Of a DNA stretch of 64,000 nt, positions 40,028 through 52,220 are shown piece after piece. Each line of letters starts with the position of its first letter. Position 1 is the stretch's first letter. The stretch covers positions 682,001-746,000 of the forward strand of contig VXAZ01003263.1 in assembly GCA_013399875.1 (NCBI GenBank), in the 5' to 3' direction. The translations under genes and the position numbers were made by a program. Below the pieces are notes generated by a model, which was given only the letters and a program-made list of their open reading frames with translations, was not told the DNA's origin and made no database searches. The stretch is from Gymnorhina tibicen (lineage: Eukaryota; Chordata; Aves; Passeriformes; Artamidae).

Positions 40028-41095
40028 CCATTTTGTCCTCAGAAGAGGGCCAAACACATTATAGATTCAAAATGTTTGTTAATGAAAACAGGAGATAAGC
40101 ATTTTCAAATTATTTCCATACTTCAATTTAATTTTCACTGGAAGTCAGCTGGACTAAAGCCTGTAAGTCACTGCAGAGCATGTGACTGTATACCATGATG
40201 TTGCCACTCCCTGCTGCTCATCTCCACTCCCTCTAATCAGATAATTAAATTGCTCATGCAACATTTCCCCAGTCAGCTTCCAGCAAAATAAACCAGATTG
40301 CTAAAGACTGGATGTTTGCAGCACTGGATTTAAGGTGGAGCCTACACTAGCCCAACACCTTTAGGTTGAAATGCAGGGTGATTGTACCAATTGACACAAT
40401 ACAGACAGTAGCCTCCAATTACTGCTGGTAATGTGCAGACAAACTAAATTTTTTATTTTGTCTGTAGTTAGAAGAAAACATGTACATGCTCCCCCCATTC
40501 TGCCGAAACCTGTATGCTGTGTTATCACCTTAGACAATGATGAACCATAAATCATCATCAATCTTCATCACTGACAGTACCTTTCCATTATAGAGCTGTA
40601 AGTAGGTCGTAATCATCAGAAACTGAAGGGAATTCAAGTGGTCAGCAAGGATGCATTTTGGCTACAAAAATGTATTTCTTTATGAAGTTTTATTACCAAC
40701 AAATGTTTCAAATGGCTGGTTGGCCTACTATATAAGTAGTCCACATTGTGGATTTTTTTGCCTCACACTCAGGTGCTGACTCACCTCACTCCATTCATCT
40801 CTTCTACTTTTCTGAAGCACCAAAAGCATCCATGCATTTTGGGTAGGTAGTGGGTTTAATTTTATAAACAGAGATCTAATGGTATGCTTCAGTACATTAT
40901 TTACAATGAACACTGTAGATAAAACAATACTTTGTGCTTATGACTGCCATGAAGAAAAATTTACAGAATTGCATAGCTATAGCCTTTTGACACAACTCTG
41001 TGTACCCCAAGGGTTTTCAAATATTTGTGTTCTGGGTCTTACTAGAGTAAGACTATAAAGTCTTTGTCACTGTAATATTTCAGCCCTTCTGCATC

Positions 41096-41121
41096 AGGTC
41101 TGTTTCATGAGAAACAGACCT
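41096..41121. repeat. Perfect 11-bp inverted repeat, 4-base loop
   Basis: AGGTCTGTTTC at 41096-41106, loop ATGA, then GAAACAGACCT at 41111-41121, its exact reverse complement. The pairing does not extend outward, so it is too short to be a microRNA precursor. Confidence 0.9.
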
Positions 41122-43377
41122 CTGTGAAATACTATTAGTTCTATTCATTACCAGAGGCAAAGCTGACATACAATGCCACAGAGGTACAGAAGCAACCCAC
41201 GGCAAAAGAGGTAATTAATTTACTAGATCTCCCAATTTTCAGTGCACTAAATGTCCAATTCCTTGCTTTGATAGGGTTCTGTGTTGAAGCTTTGCTAACC
41301 CAGACCCGGCTTCAAGGAAGCAAACCACCACCGAAGAGCCACATGCATCTTCACTTGCATATTCTAATCACCGGCACCTTTGACATTACAGGTCACAGCT
41401 ACGATATTTGTTAAGATGACGATTTCCTGAATCAGACAGAAGAAATTCAGTTGAGCAACAGAAGACTTGTCTTACACCCCTCCCTAACAAGAGACTGAGT
41501 AATCACAGAAACTCCTCAGGTCTCCAAGGTGTCAGAAAGGCACAGCCCTACTCCCTGGTTGTGACAGCAGTCTTCCCCAGCAGTCAGGAAAAACATCAAG
41601 TTCCCAGAAGGTAAAGAGTGTAGGAAAAAACTTACTTTACTAATATATCACTGTAGTTTGTATTTTATAAGCAGGGGAGCAAATTGTTCAGTGTTACCTT
41701 TTACAAAATAGGATAAAGGGAAAAGAATAAGAAGTACAAAAGTTCTTATAAATACTAAGAATACATAGTTTAAAGGGGAAAAAATTACCTTGGAACTTAA
41801 AAGTTGTGTTCTACCAATTTTTTGAAATTTAGAAGAAGCATTATGACATTAGAGTTCCATTTAATAGAATTCAGTATTTATATCATATCTTCCAGCCTCA
41901 GAACAAGACACTTTAATTTTATAGGAGCTTTTCTATTTAGAAATAAAGGCACTTGACCAAAATACTCATGTAAGAAACAGATTACAAACTGTATATAAAA
42001 GCTGTTTTTTAAAGTATACAGTTCTCTTAAATCTTGAATTAACTACTCTAAACATTAATTATGTTTAACAGATACATAAGGCTTCAAGTTTTCCCTGTTA
42101 TCCAAAAATTCTTTCCACGTATAAACACCCAATAAACCACTACTTTATGTCAACATGGTATGTTTGCATCTTTCTTTTACTTGAAAGAATGGCTGTGAAA
42201 TGGATGTTTTGCTATTCCATTTAAAAAAAAGGAGACAACTGCAAATGCTTTTGCCGAAAATCTAATGTTCTGCTTTCTTCTGGGTCAACAAAATATGTAT
42301 CTGTAGAGAAAATAAAGCAATTTACAATACTGTAATTACTGCATTATCCAGAATCCAAATAGTCATCAGGAGTTGGATAATTCACTACATCAGATATCAG
42401 CCAGCTAGACACCCACAAACCCATTTTTGCATGTAATTTGTTTAAGAAAATTAACACGGTGATGACTAACTGACACTGTGTAGGAAGCATTTCACTTCCT
42501 TTGCCATTAAATCATGTTTCTATGATACTATCCTGAAATAGTAGAGTATTTTACTGAAAAATACAGAGCTTCCAAGTAAAGTATTGCTCTCCCCAAACAG
42601 TAATTTTTTACAGTATTCACTGAACCAAATCAGAAGCTTATTTCCTAAAGAACGCTGACTAGTTTATATGTACTCGGGAAACCGGGAGACACTGCTTTAT
42701 TTCATAATTTATGTTGGAAGCTTTCAAAGCAACTGTGTAACTAAATATGTTTTATCTCAAGAGATAAAAAAAAATCCAAAATAATCTGTTTGTATAGCTT
42801 CGTGAAGGTTTTTTGAGAACAAGCACATTTTTACTGAAAAGTACTGAAACAGCAATTTCAAGTAGAGCAGTAGGTACCTGTGCATCACTTCTAAACGCAT
42901 TTACTGTACTTTCATGCTCCCCATTGTCAGACCCCTCTCTCCTTCAGCTATCCAGACTTGACTGCAAGTCCATTACAGAGAGAATATAATACAAGGACTG
43001 AGGACAAAGAACTTGTTACTCTAAAATTAAAAAGTCTGGACATTTTAAAAAGCTCTGGGTATTTTTTCAATTAAGTTTCATTAATACATGGATCTTTTTC
43101 CATTAAAAAAAAAAACCCAAACAATCAAATCACAATTTAGAATGAAGTTCATGAATTTCCATTATTTAAAAAAAAAAGCTGTCTTTGTCTCAGTAGGTTA
43201 TGCTACAGTTTCCATAAAACCAAACTGAATTCACCTTCACACACCAGCAAAAGCATTCTTAGACTCTCTGCCAAACTGCTCAGTGATAACTCTAAGAGAT
43301 GTCTCTCTGCTGTTATCAGAACATTAAACACTCTATTGTTGTAGATGACACAAATGCACAGCAAAATTCTAGATTAT

Positions 43378-43400
43378 TTTCTGTACTGTGAGTACAGAAA
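43378..43400. repeat. Perfect 10-bp inverted repeat, 3-base loop
   Basis: TTTCTGTACT at 43378-43387, loop GTG, then AGTACAGAAA at 43391-43400. The arms are exact reverse complements. No role is known. Confidence 0.9.
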
Positions 43401-46400
43401 TGGTCTCGATCTTAGAAACATGATGGACAGAACAGCAAAGAGCCTGGAGCTCCAATAAGGCCCCCTACAATCACAACAAGAACATCCTTGATCATGATCC
43501 ATTTTCCTTCTGAAAGGTCATTCACCTAGAGAAACGACTGCAAGAATGGATGAACCTCCACTGTTACCAGCTATGCAAAGGGATACAGCCTCTCAAGCAC
43601 TGCAGTACATTTCCCTACGTTACCTATTTCTAGCTTTCAGACACTCAGATTTGCTCCACCCTTTCTTGTACCACCTTGAAAAACAGGCCAATCTTCATCT
43701 TTAAAAAACCCCTCATTACTAAGTACAGTTCTTCAGAAAATCTCTGTCTAAGAAACATGACAATGTATTCCCTAGCTCATATATCAGTTAATAGATGTTG
43801 CTAAGTAAGTAAGAGGAATTTAAACATTTCAAATAATCTAACAATTCAGAAATGAACATATTTAAATGGGGAGAAAGCAGGGCTGGTGGCAGAGGGGAAG
43901 TCTTCCTTTCTATATGGGATGAGGTAGGAGAAGTACAGGGACAGGATGTGAGTCATTCCCCTCAGTGTCAATGCTACTGAGCTTTTGACTACACAGCTCA
44001 AAGGTTTCAGCAGATTTTGGCATTTCATCAGGGTTTGGAGGAACTTTGAAATAACCACCTCTTTTCTATCATCAAACGCTCAGGTCCATCTGTTTCTACT
44101 CTAAGAGCCAATCCAAGAACTGTGTACCTGACAAAAGCTATTCGGTTTCTCAAAGCCGCAATTTGCTGCATTTCCAGCATTTACCAGCAAGTCGGCTCTT
44201 TCTGCCTGGGGGAGTCCAGCACACCACAATGACCTTCAGATACCCACAAAGGCCACTAAAAAGACCCCTCAAAAGTCTGTTGTGTTATGCGGCAGATGCC
44301 ATTTTCTTATCTGCAATAAGAGATCCGTGATTACCAAAAATGCTCTGAATTAATCAGAGACTCAACATTAGTACTGTATTAATTTATGGAGAGGGGAAAG
44401 AACTTCTAAGTTCATAAATGTTGTTGTCCTTGGTGGGTTACAACTCTCCCCTGATCAGCTTGATAAACTGAAAAGCTATGCTCAGAAAAAATCAGAGAAA
44501 AATTTTAAAAAATATTATAGGTATAGGCGCACACACACTGCAAATACAGAGACAATAATCTTGCTCACTAATATTTTATCTTACTACAAGTACCCATGCA
44601 AGCATCATGGTATGTCTTGAGGAACCATGGGTTTCCTCAGCTTCTCACACAGTTGACAGCAAATGGGAGGCACCTTCAGAAAGCAATTCAGAGCACTTAA
44701 GTTCTGTCTAATTTAAATACTACAAAACACTTTTCAAAGCTATCTCCTTCTATTAAACATTCATCTTAAACCTGCATGAACACCAGCGGAAGTCTGCTGC
44801 TTGGCAAAACATTTATGGAGGGTACAAGCACATTCAGAAATCCATTAAGCCGATTTTTGAAAACTGATTCCTGACCAAAACTTTGTAGACTATTCCTGTC
44901 ACTGAATGAACGCATTTTAACACAAAACATTCACTTATCCATTCCATAAACCTTACATTCCTTCTTGCTTGTATATGACCATATCTGTGAAGTCAGAAGT
45001 AGTACAAAAATTACAACTCCCAATTAATTCCCCACAGAGCAGCGATAATGAGGAGATGAGGAGACCACAGCATACCTCCTGCATAACCTTTAAGAAACTG
45101 AAAATACGTGGAATTAGAAAACTTCCAAGATTGTTTCTTATAGGCAAACACATCCCCCCCCAAATAAAAACCAAGCCCAAACCCAAAAGTCCAGAATTAT
45201 GTTAAGTTTTATAGAGGCATCAGTATCAAATAGGTTCAAAACAGACAGCCAAAAGCAAGTCCTCATAGATTAAATGAAGTCTCAGTACAATTGCATCAAT
45301 TTTTACTTTATCTGTGAAAATCTTCATGCACTGTATCTCTTAAATGCACAGCAAGTAAAAAATCTCCTTAATATCTAGGACCTGTCTCAAACTTCTTAAC
45401 AAACTGACCCACAGAACTAGGTCCATATACATATTAGGTATTCTATGTACAGATTACAAATGCATAGGAAGACTAAACACAAATGGCTTGAGAAGAAAGA
45501 AGCTCACATGTAATAAAATATTGGCTTTGTTACTACTAAACAGTTGTTTCCTCTAATCTATTCATGACCACATTTCACTTCCCATTTACCTTATTCTTTC
45601 CACATTCCCATACTTTAAATACTCATTAAGCAGGAGAACATACAATGAATCGAGGTCTGCAGATAAAAATAAGTACAGTCTATTGAGTAACTCAGTAAAG
45701 CATATGTAGCATATGCATAAACACCACACATACCCACACTGTTTTTCCTCTTAAAAAAGAAACAAACAAAACCATAAACATGATGGATATCTAGATAATA
45801 AATTGCATTACTGGCAAACCTCTGACAACAGCAAGCAGTAACTAGAGGTGTCTTGCAAATCTCTTATTTTCAGGCTAATGTCTATGATAGCATCCAAAAT
45901 TCATACTGAAAAGTACAAACTAACATATGCATGAACTAACAACCTGAGAAGTTTAAATTGTCCTTTAAACAGACCAAACTAATAAACATTCAAACAGTCA
46001 ATCCAGCTGTCTCACTCCTATTGCAGTAAGTACTCCCACAAAACACACCAATTCCATTGGCAGACTCCACAGACATGAATGATTTTGTTTGTGTTTTCTT
46101 TTAAACTAAAAAATCATGATAAATTTGACAGTTTTTGCCCAAGTAGCTGAAAGAGGGAAATGCAGAGGAGATAAAAAACAACAATTTGGAAGCAATCAGT
46201 ATTTCCAAAAGTTAGAAGTTTGCTTGTAAGGAAGGTTCTTACTTCTGATTTTAAACAGGAGCATTCTGAGTCCTCTGGAAGATTTTTCTCCTGAAATGTA
46301 GTGTGACATGCACAAAGGAAGACTGCAATTTCAGTACTGCAAGCACACACACCATTAAACCCCACTCTCACACTGTTGACTGCTAAGCAGGTAACTCAAC

Positions 46401-49044
46401 CAACTTGAGACTTGTGGAGTCACAAGCCTTTAACCCATCCTTTCAACTCCTTACACAGTTTTTAGATCACATGTGGCAACATCCAAGATAACTTTTAAAT
46501 GCAATTTCCAAAAGTGGTGCCATTTCCACTGTTAAAGCTCTTGCAAAAACAAACAAACAAAAAAACCACCTGCAAACCCAACTGCTCAAGCTTCAGACTT
46601 CCACAGCCAGATCATTTACACCACATAAGAGGGTGGTGGGCTCCATTCTGCTAGTAAATTAACAGTCATAATAAAGAGGTCATTCAACAGCATCAAAGCA
46701 CTAAAATTGAGAGCATTCCCTTCACCAATTAGCTTACCAAATTAAAAGTATTAAGATCTTCCTGCATCAAAGCAAGCCAACTCCTCTCTTCCAGTAACAG
46801 AAACCTGGGATCTAACAACCAGACTACAAGGGAAACACCACTCAGAACAGTTTCTACAGCATTGAAAAAAGCCCAATTTTTAATATTTTTGGCAGGGGAA
46901 AAAAAAATAGCTACATGATACTATTTCAAGCCTAAAACATTCATTTTAATGTATACACATTTCCTAATATTTCTCAACTACCAAATTTAACAACACAAAG
47001 AAGTCCAACTCAGACTATAAGCCACTCTTGCAAGATAAAAAGCTGAATAAAGGTTTCAAAAGAAACACAGAATGTGATCTGATACATTCTTTCAAAATTG
47101 CTCATTAATATGCTTGCTAAAGTTCTGGCCCATATAGGTCAGTAATTTTGCCTGGGTTTGATGTCCAAGAGAATATAAATAGGAAACAAAATAGAATGAA
47201 TAATCCTCCATGTATTATCTTTCTAGAACTGAAGGAAGTGAATAAAATTTGTTTGGATATAGAGACCTAGACTAGAATTCTTTCTTGGCCACAGTACAAT
47301 GCCTCCTTAGACCTTATAAATCAGCTCTTTACACGAATGGCTGCATTTAAGTCGAAGCGGTTGGGAATTTCACAGGATTACTGCTAAATGCTGGTTTTCT
47401 GGATATCAAGCTGCACAGCCAAGTTTAAGAACTGTTAATATCTACAAACAGTGCAGCTCACCTCAAACACCTAACTTGAGGGAAGAAACTGGTATTTCTG
47501 TTTATGTCTTTTTTATTGGTTGTTTGTATACAGCACCATTAAAGCTCTTTTTCCACCCTAAATATTGTTGCAGTATGGCAATGCAAGTAATTGCATTTAT
47601 TTACACATTAAAGAATAAAGAATTAGCTAACTAAACCAGTAATCACTTACTACTGAAATAATAAGTTAATACAAGTCACATGGAGAAGTCTTACAGCCAA
47701 TTAACAGAGAAGCATTTCTTTATACAATTTAAATGATTGTTAGGTTAAATAAATTACAATTGACACCGAACCATAGACAGGAGCACATTAGGAAAGCACA
47801 GTAGAATAAAGAAAATAAAAGTTCTGAGTCTGTCTGATACTCCTTCTTTTAAAAAGACAGCACCTCTAGCTGGGGCATGAATTCAGTACTGAATCAGGAA
47901 ACAAAAACTCTATCTACTAAATCAACAACAAAACTTCTTGCAACAGTCCAGGTTTCACTTGGAAATCTTGCTGAAATACCAGCCAAGCCCAGCCTTGATT
48001 AGACTGCAATGACATCATAGCTTGAGGAGGTATAGCTGTAGGATCTTGTAAAGATGATACTAAAGAGAAATTTATTTAAATGATACAGCAATCTTTCTTG
48101 AAATGCATAAATGAGAATGTTCTCATATTTATTAAAGTAATATGGATAAAGCTGACTGCACAACAACTTCAGAGTTCCTAAGGATATTGCTAGTACAGGA
48201 AGTGAAATGACTTTCTATCCACCACCCACAATCAGTAGTATGATTGACATTGCAAGCTGGGCATCGCAGATAAGAGCACTTCTAAAGTAAAAGTAATCAA
48301 GATAATGCAGCTATGGGAGATTTTCACGAGAGTCACGCTTGAGCACTCTGACTTTTCATTTTCATTATTTCCAGTAAGATCTCCCTCTTCAGATGTTGTT
48401 TCTTTAAAAAAGAGGAAAATACAAACTGAGGTTTGTGAGACTTCTAATTAATGTCCTCAAAGTTCTCATTTCACCTTCTGTTGAAATATACATGCTGTTA
48501 TAAAAAGCAAGTCCTTTCTTTCAAGATGTCAAATTAGGCAAGAACAAGCTGCCTTTGGGCAATTTTTTTTTTGGAATGTTATCACACATGCAGAGATCAG
48601 AAAAAAATGTAAAGCATTTCTTTAAAGGGACATTAAAAAACAGTGGTATGCAACACAGTGACAATGCTAAAAGACTTTTTTCTTAAATATTAGCAACACC
48701 ATTTGCACTTGGGTGGGGCAAGTTTTAGAAGACCAGCTATGTTTAAAGATCAAACAAGCTGTATCATGCACCGTTTTTCTCTGTACCTATTGCAGCAATA
48801 ATAAAAAGGGCAAGGGAAAAAAAATAAAATAGAAAGGCTTGCGTCTGGCAGGTGAACTTGATACTCTGCCTACCTGGTTCTATTTCTGGACTATTTCTCC
48901 AAGTCTTGTTTCAGTTACAGAAAGAAATGCTACCGTGCAATGGGGAAGCCTGCCCACGCTGCAAGGGCTGGGCCCACTGCTGGGCACCAGCAGCGTGACT
49001 GTGCACTGACCTCTCCCGCGGCAAAGCACTTCCCTCACAGCATC

Positions 49045-49120
49045 AATCATGGAATGGCTTGGTTGGAAGGGACCTTTAAAGGTCATCCAGTGCAACCCCG
49101 CTGCAATGAGCAGAGACAAA
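49045..49120 (-). repeat. CR1 LINE 3'-end fragment (short)
   Basis: The plus strand reads ATCATGGAATGGCTTGG, then 'ttggaagggacctttaaagg', 'tcatccagtgcaacccc' and 'gctgcaatgagcagagac'. This is the reverse complement of a CR1 3' terminus of the type that carries 'gcaatgagcaggga'. Similarity fades after about 49120. Same orientation as SHROOM2. Confidence 0.85.
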
Positions 49121-51206
49121 ACTCCAGCAGCTGAGCACACGCTTACACCCTTGGTAAGGCTGGACACATTTTCTCCTCTTTAGCCTGCCTTCCCTTCTCT
49201 GATTATTGGCAATTTGGTGGATCAAAAGACAGTCTTGTTTTAACTGACTTGATTTCCAGCTAAAAAATTCCCAAATAGTATTTGCAGCTAGTATTTGCCC
49301 TAGACTCTCCCTATGATACCTGAAATAAAAAATTACCCTTCCTATCAGCAAGTGAAATAGCCACACAACCAGAGAAACGAAGAAGTGCTGAAAAGTGAAC
49401 AACATACACATTTCCTCATGAATTTTTCAATTACAGTATTTTCTGGTGCTTCTTCTCTGGCAGTTGTCACATATACGCCAGGGAAAGCGGGAAATATTTA
49501 CAAACACAGACTTCCCAGCATTTACATAAAGGTGCAACTTTCTTCAAAGGCTGATCTTGCTTTTGAGACTGTAAAAACAGAGACAGGCAGAATTTCAGAA
49601 ATCCCCCTTAAGCAGTTGCTATCTGAGACTCCATTCACACCTTGTCACATTCCTCTCAGAGTTGACAGTTGTCATCATCCACCCTCACTTCCCCAAAGAT
49701 GCTCTGGACTAGAGTGAGACAGAGCTTCATAGCCAGCTCGGGCTTAAGCACAGTTTGAATCCACAAAAACAGGAGTTTTTCCACAGGTGTTGTGAAGGAT
49801 TTAGTCCACTGGGTTTTCCAGGGTCTCCCACTGACCAGTCATCAGTCTACCTGAGAAGGAAGGACACGCACCACAGAGAGAGAAGCACAGGTTAAATGGC
49901 ATCTCCTCATCCATGGCAGCCCAGTAATCCCCATTCAGGAACAGGGTAACTGAAGTACAGGGCTCTCTTCAGCTGAGAAAAACTTTACATCTCCTGTAAA
50001 GAGGGACTGTTTTAACCACTCGGTATTAAACTGTTCTTCCAAGTAGCTTTCCTTTCCACCACTAGAAGGAGTACAGTAAAAAAACAAAACACCACGATCG
50101 GTGGACCAAATCAAGATAGAAAATTTTGCAGCTAAAGAACTGTAGTCCTGGGCACACAAGTTCCAGTCCCTGGTTTCAAGACTAGTTTTATATCGCTGTA
50201 TCCAACAATGGCAAATTTGTGTGGAAAATATACTCTAAAATTTAAACCCAAGGACCCAGGTTCTCTCTTATTCCAAGGTCTGTATGGATGGACCCAGATT
50301 TCTCTTCCACACAGCAGCACAGCTGTTCCACTTAATTATTCCCTTGCAACAAACCCAGTTTAAAAGGTTCCCAAGCACAGACACTTCTCTCCACATACCA
50401 CAGCCACATCCTCATGCCACAAATACTTAAGCCTGTTACTTAATACCTAGGTAACATTCTGAATAAGTATCACTGATCAGTCTTTAGATGTAGCACTTAT
50501 TGGCCATTACCAGAAAGGTGGAACTATTTGAACTGGCACTTAATAGCTAGTACATACACAGTAAAATAGCTCTTTTCTCCTTTCCTCAAATGCTCCCAGG
50601 TTTGCTAGTCTGTAATTCAGGACACTGGTAAGTGGCCAACAGTCTTGCAGTAATTTTTCAGCATATACATCTGACACTGACTGTTGTTCCTTGAAAAACA
50701 GCAGTAGGGGAAGTGATCTAGAAACAGATGGTTTGAAAAGTCCTCACTTGGAAAGTTCGTAACACAGTTGTTTCAAGGGTGGGTGAAGGGAACCAACTAG
50801 AAAACTCACTACAAAATCAGCTGAAAAATAAGATTAGTATCATTTCTGCCATGGATAAAACAGGACTTGTTGACCTCTAACACTCTCTGGCACTTTCAAA
50901 ATGGGAACAGGCAGAGTCCAGAGGACTTGTAGACAAAAGCATATATATAACTTTCTGACAGATCTTGAGCAAAATGTGCTTTGCTAATGTGACTTTTTTC
51001 CACTACAACATATGGATCTATTTTAATGTGCTTTCACTGTGTAACATGAAAGCTGTCTTAACTGCAAAACCCAACAATTACTGAGAATGGGGGCTCTTAA
51101 GTCAAAACACATCCAGATGAAAAACATTTTCTAGAAAACGTGATGCATTTCTTTAACTCATGTCCAATACATTGAGATTAAAGCTGTGAGTAGACAAGGA
51201 CTAAAC
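49121..51206. other. Intron 1 stretch with no gene
   Basis: This is the last 2 kb before the A/C tract and CpG island. It is intermediate in composition, with no repeat, exon or RNA gene that I can recognise. Confidence 0.6.
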
Positions 51207-51352
51207 AAAACAAAAAAAAAAACAAAAAAAAACACCACCAAAAAAAAACCAAACAAAAAAAATCACAGCCAAAAAAAACCCCAAAAACCCCAAAAAACCC
51301 CAACCAACCAAACAAAAAAAAAACCCAAACAAAACAAACAAAAAGAAACCAA
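51207..51352. repeat. A/C-rich tract at CpG-island border (G4T4-like on sense strand)
   Basis: About 145 bp almost entirely of A and C on the plus strand. On the minus strand (SHROOM2 sense) it is T/G-only sequence with GGGG runs at 51301-51298, 51291-51288 and 51282-51279, separated by five or six T. Two GG pairs and a GGG run at 51326-51324 lie nearby. It lies within about 1 kb downstream of the presumed start. The long open frames across it (for example 51178-51462, minus) are low-complexity artefacts. Confidence 0.85.
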
Positions 51353-51925
51353 AAGAGAAAATAAGGCAACCAGAAAGTGCATATATACCCGAGCACGTCC
51401 CCCTCCCCCGTCTTCGGTGCATGGATTTGGTCACTATCCACAAGACCTTTTTGTTTAAGCAAAGAGGGACAAACGAAAGGCTATCCTAATTACTTAGAAT
51501 TTGCAAGTGCAACGGCAGCGGAGAAAACTCAGCCTCGGAGCCGGGAGTTCCATTCCCCATACCCTCCTGCGCGAGGAGCCCGCAGGGAAAAGAGGGAGGG
51601 AACAGCCCAGCAGAGGGTTTCGGGTCCCCCAGCCAGTTACCAGCGCCCACAACGACGGCGCCGGCTTTTTACTGGGGCGTGCGAGCGGCCAGAAGCGCCA
51701 GCCGGGCTGCCTGCACCCAGCAACCTGTTGCCCCTAGAGCTGCAGGAATGAGCCCCGCACCCTCCGGTACCGCTCCCCGGGCGCTGGCGGCGGCCGTGGG
51801 GCCCCCGAGCACCCCCAGAGGGAGCCGGCCGGGCGGCACCTGCGCTGGGCGCGCTGCCCCGCGGTACCTGCGCCCCGGGCGGCGGGCAGGCGGCGCGGCC
51901 AGGCTGTCACCGCCGCGGGCACGGC

Positions 51926-52152
51926 NNNNNNNNNNNNNNNNNNNNNNNNNNNNNNNNNNNNNNNNNNNNNNNNNNNNNNNNNNNNNNNNNNNNNNNNNNN
52001 NNNNNNNNNNNNNNNNNNNNNNNNNNNNNNNNNNNNNNNNNNNNNNNNNNNNNNNNNNNNNNNNNNNNNNNNNNNNNNNNNNNNNNNNNNNNNNNNNNNN
52101 NNNNNNNNNNNNNNNNNNNNNNNNNNNNNNNNNNNNNNNNNNNNNNNNNNNN
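51926..52152. other. Assembly gap (227 N)
   Basis: This is an unresolved run of 227 N inside the CpG island, in extremely GC-rich context on both edges. The length is not a round default, so it may be an estimate. It lies where SHROOM2 coding exon 1 is expected. Confidence 1.
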
Positions 52153-52169
52153 GGCCGGCCCGGCCCCAT
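51926..52169 (-). CDS. SHROOM2: SHROOM2 coding exon 1 (putative; almost entirely within gap)
   Basis: In SHROOM2, exon 1 supplies the start codon and the first part of the PDZ domain, including the carboxylate-binding loop, and ends in phase 0. No visible minus-strand frame in the island encodes that segment. Just right of the N-run there is a minus-strand ATG at 52169-52167 in the context GCCGCCGATGG, reading M-G-P-G-R before entering the gap. As I recall, human coding exon 1 is about 165 bases. Counted from this ATG it would end near 52005, still in the gap, so start, exon and donor could all fit. The Kozak context is only fair (C at -3, G at +4). The 3' boundary given here is the gap edge, not a seen splice site. 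Another start upstream in the island, or a different first exon, remains possible. Confidence 0.4.
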
Positions 52170-52200
52170 CGGCGGCGAGTGAGGGCTGCTCCGCCCGCCC

Positions 52201-52220
52201 CCTCCTCCTCCTCCTCCTCC
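52201..52220. repeat. (CCT)n microsatellite in CpG island
   Basis: CCT is repeated about 6.7 times. On the minus strand it is a GGA purine run, a possible part of the 5' untranslated region if transcription starts upstream of it. Confidence 0.9.

Larger units (their letters stand above)
39597..49044. other. Intron 1 stretch with no gene
   Basis: AT-rich intronic sequence. Visible structure: a 10-bp triple repeat at 40001-40027, perfect short hairpins at 41096-41121 and 43378-43400, and short A-runs. A GC-richer patch (about 48930-49030) lies just before the next CR1. I see no exon, gene or RNA. Confidence 0.6.
3997..51925 (-). other. SHROOM2: SHROOM2 intron 1 (about 48 kb)
   Basis: This is the stretch between the acceptor of exon 2 and the CpG island where exon 1 is expected. 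The exact 5' boundary is hidden in the N-run (51926-52152), so the intron is roughly 47.9-48.2 kb. It is AT-rich, and the plus strand tends to A over T and C over G, meaning the SHROOM2 sense strand is T- and G-biased. It carries CR1 fragments, A/C-rich tracts, small tandem repeats and scattered CpG clusters, each listed separately. I found no further exon of SHROOM2, no convincing nested gene, and no tRNA or recognisable small RNA. A long first intron is usual for this gene family. Confidence 0.75.

Noticed and set aside
51178..51462. Phe/Trp/Leu-rich minus-strand frame resembling a membrane protein
   Set aside because: It is a translation of the T/G-only low-complexity tract.
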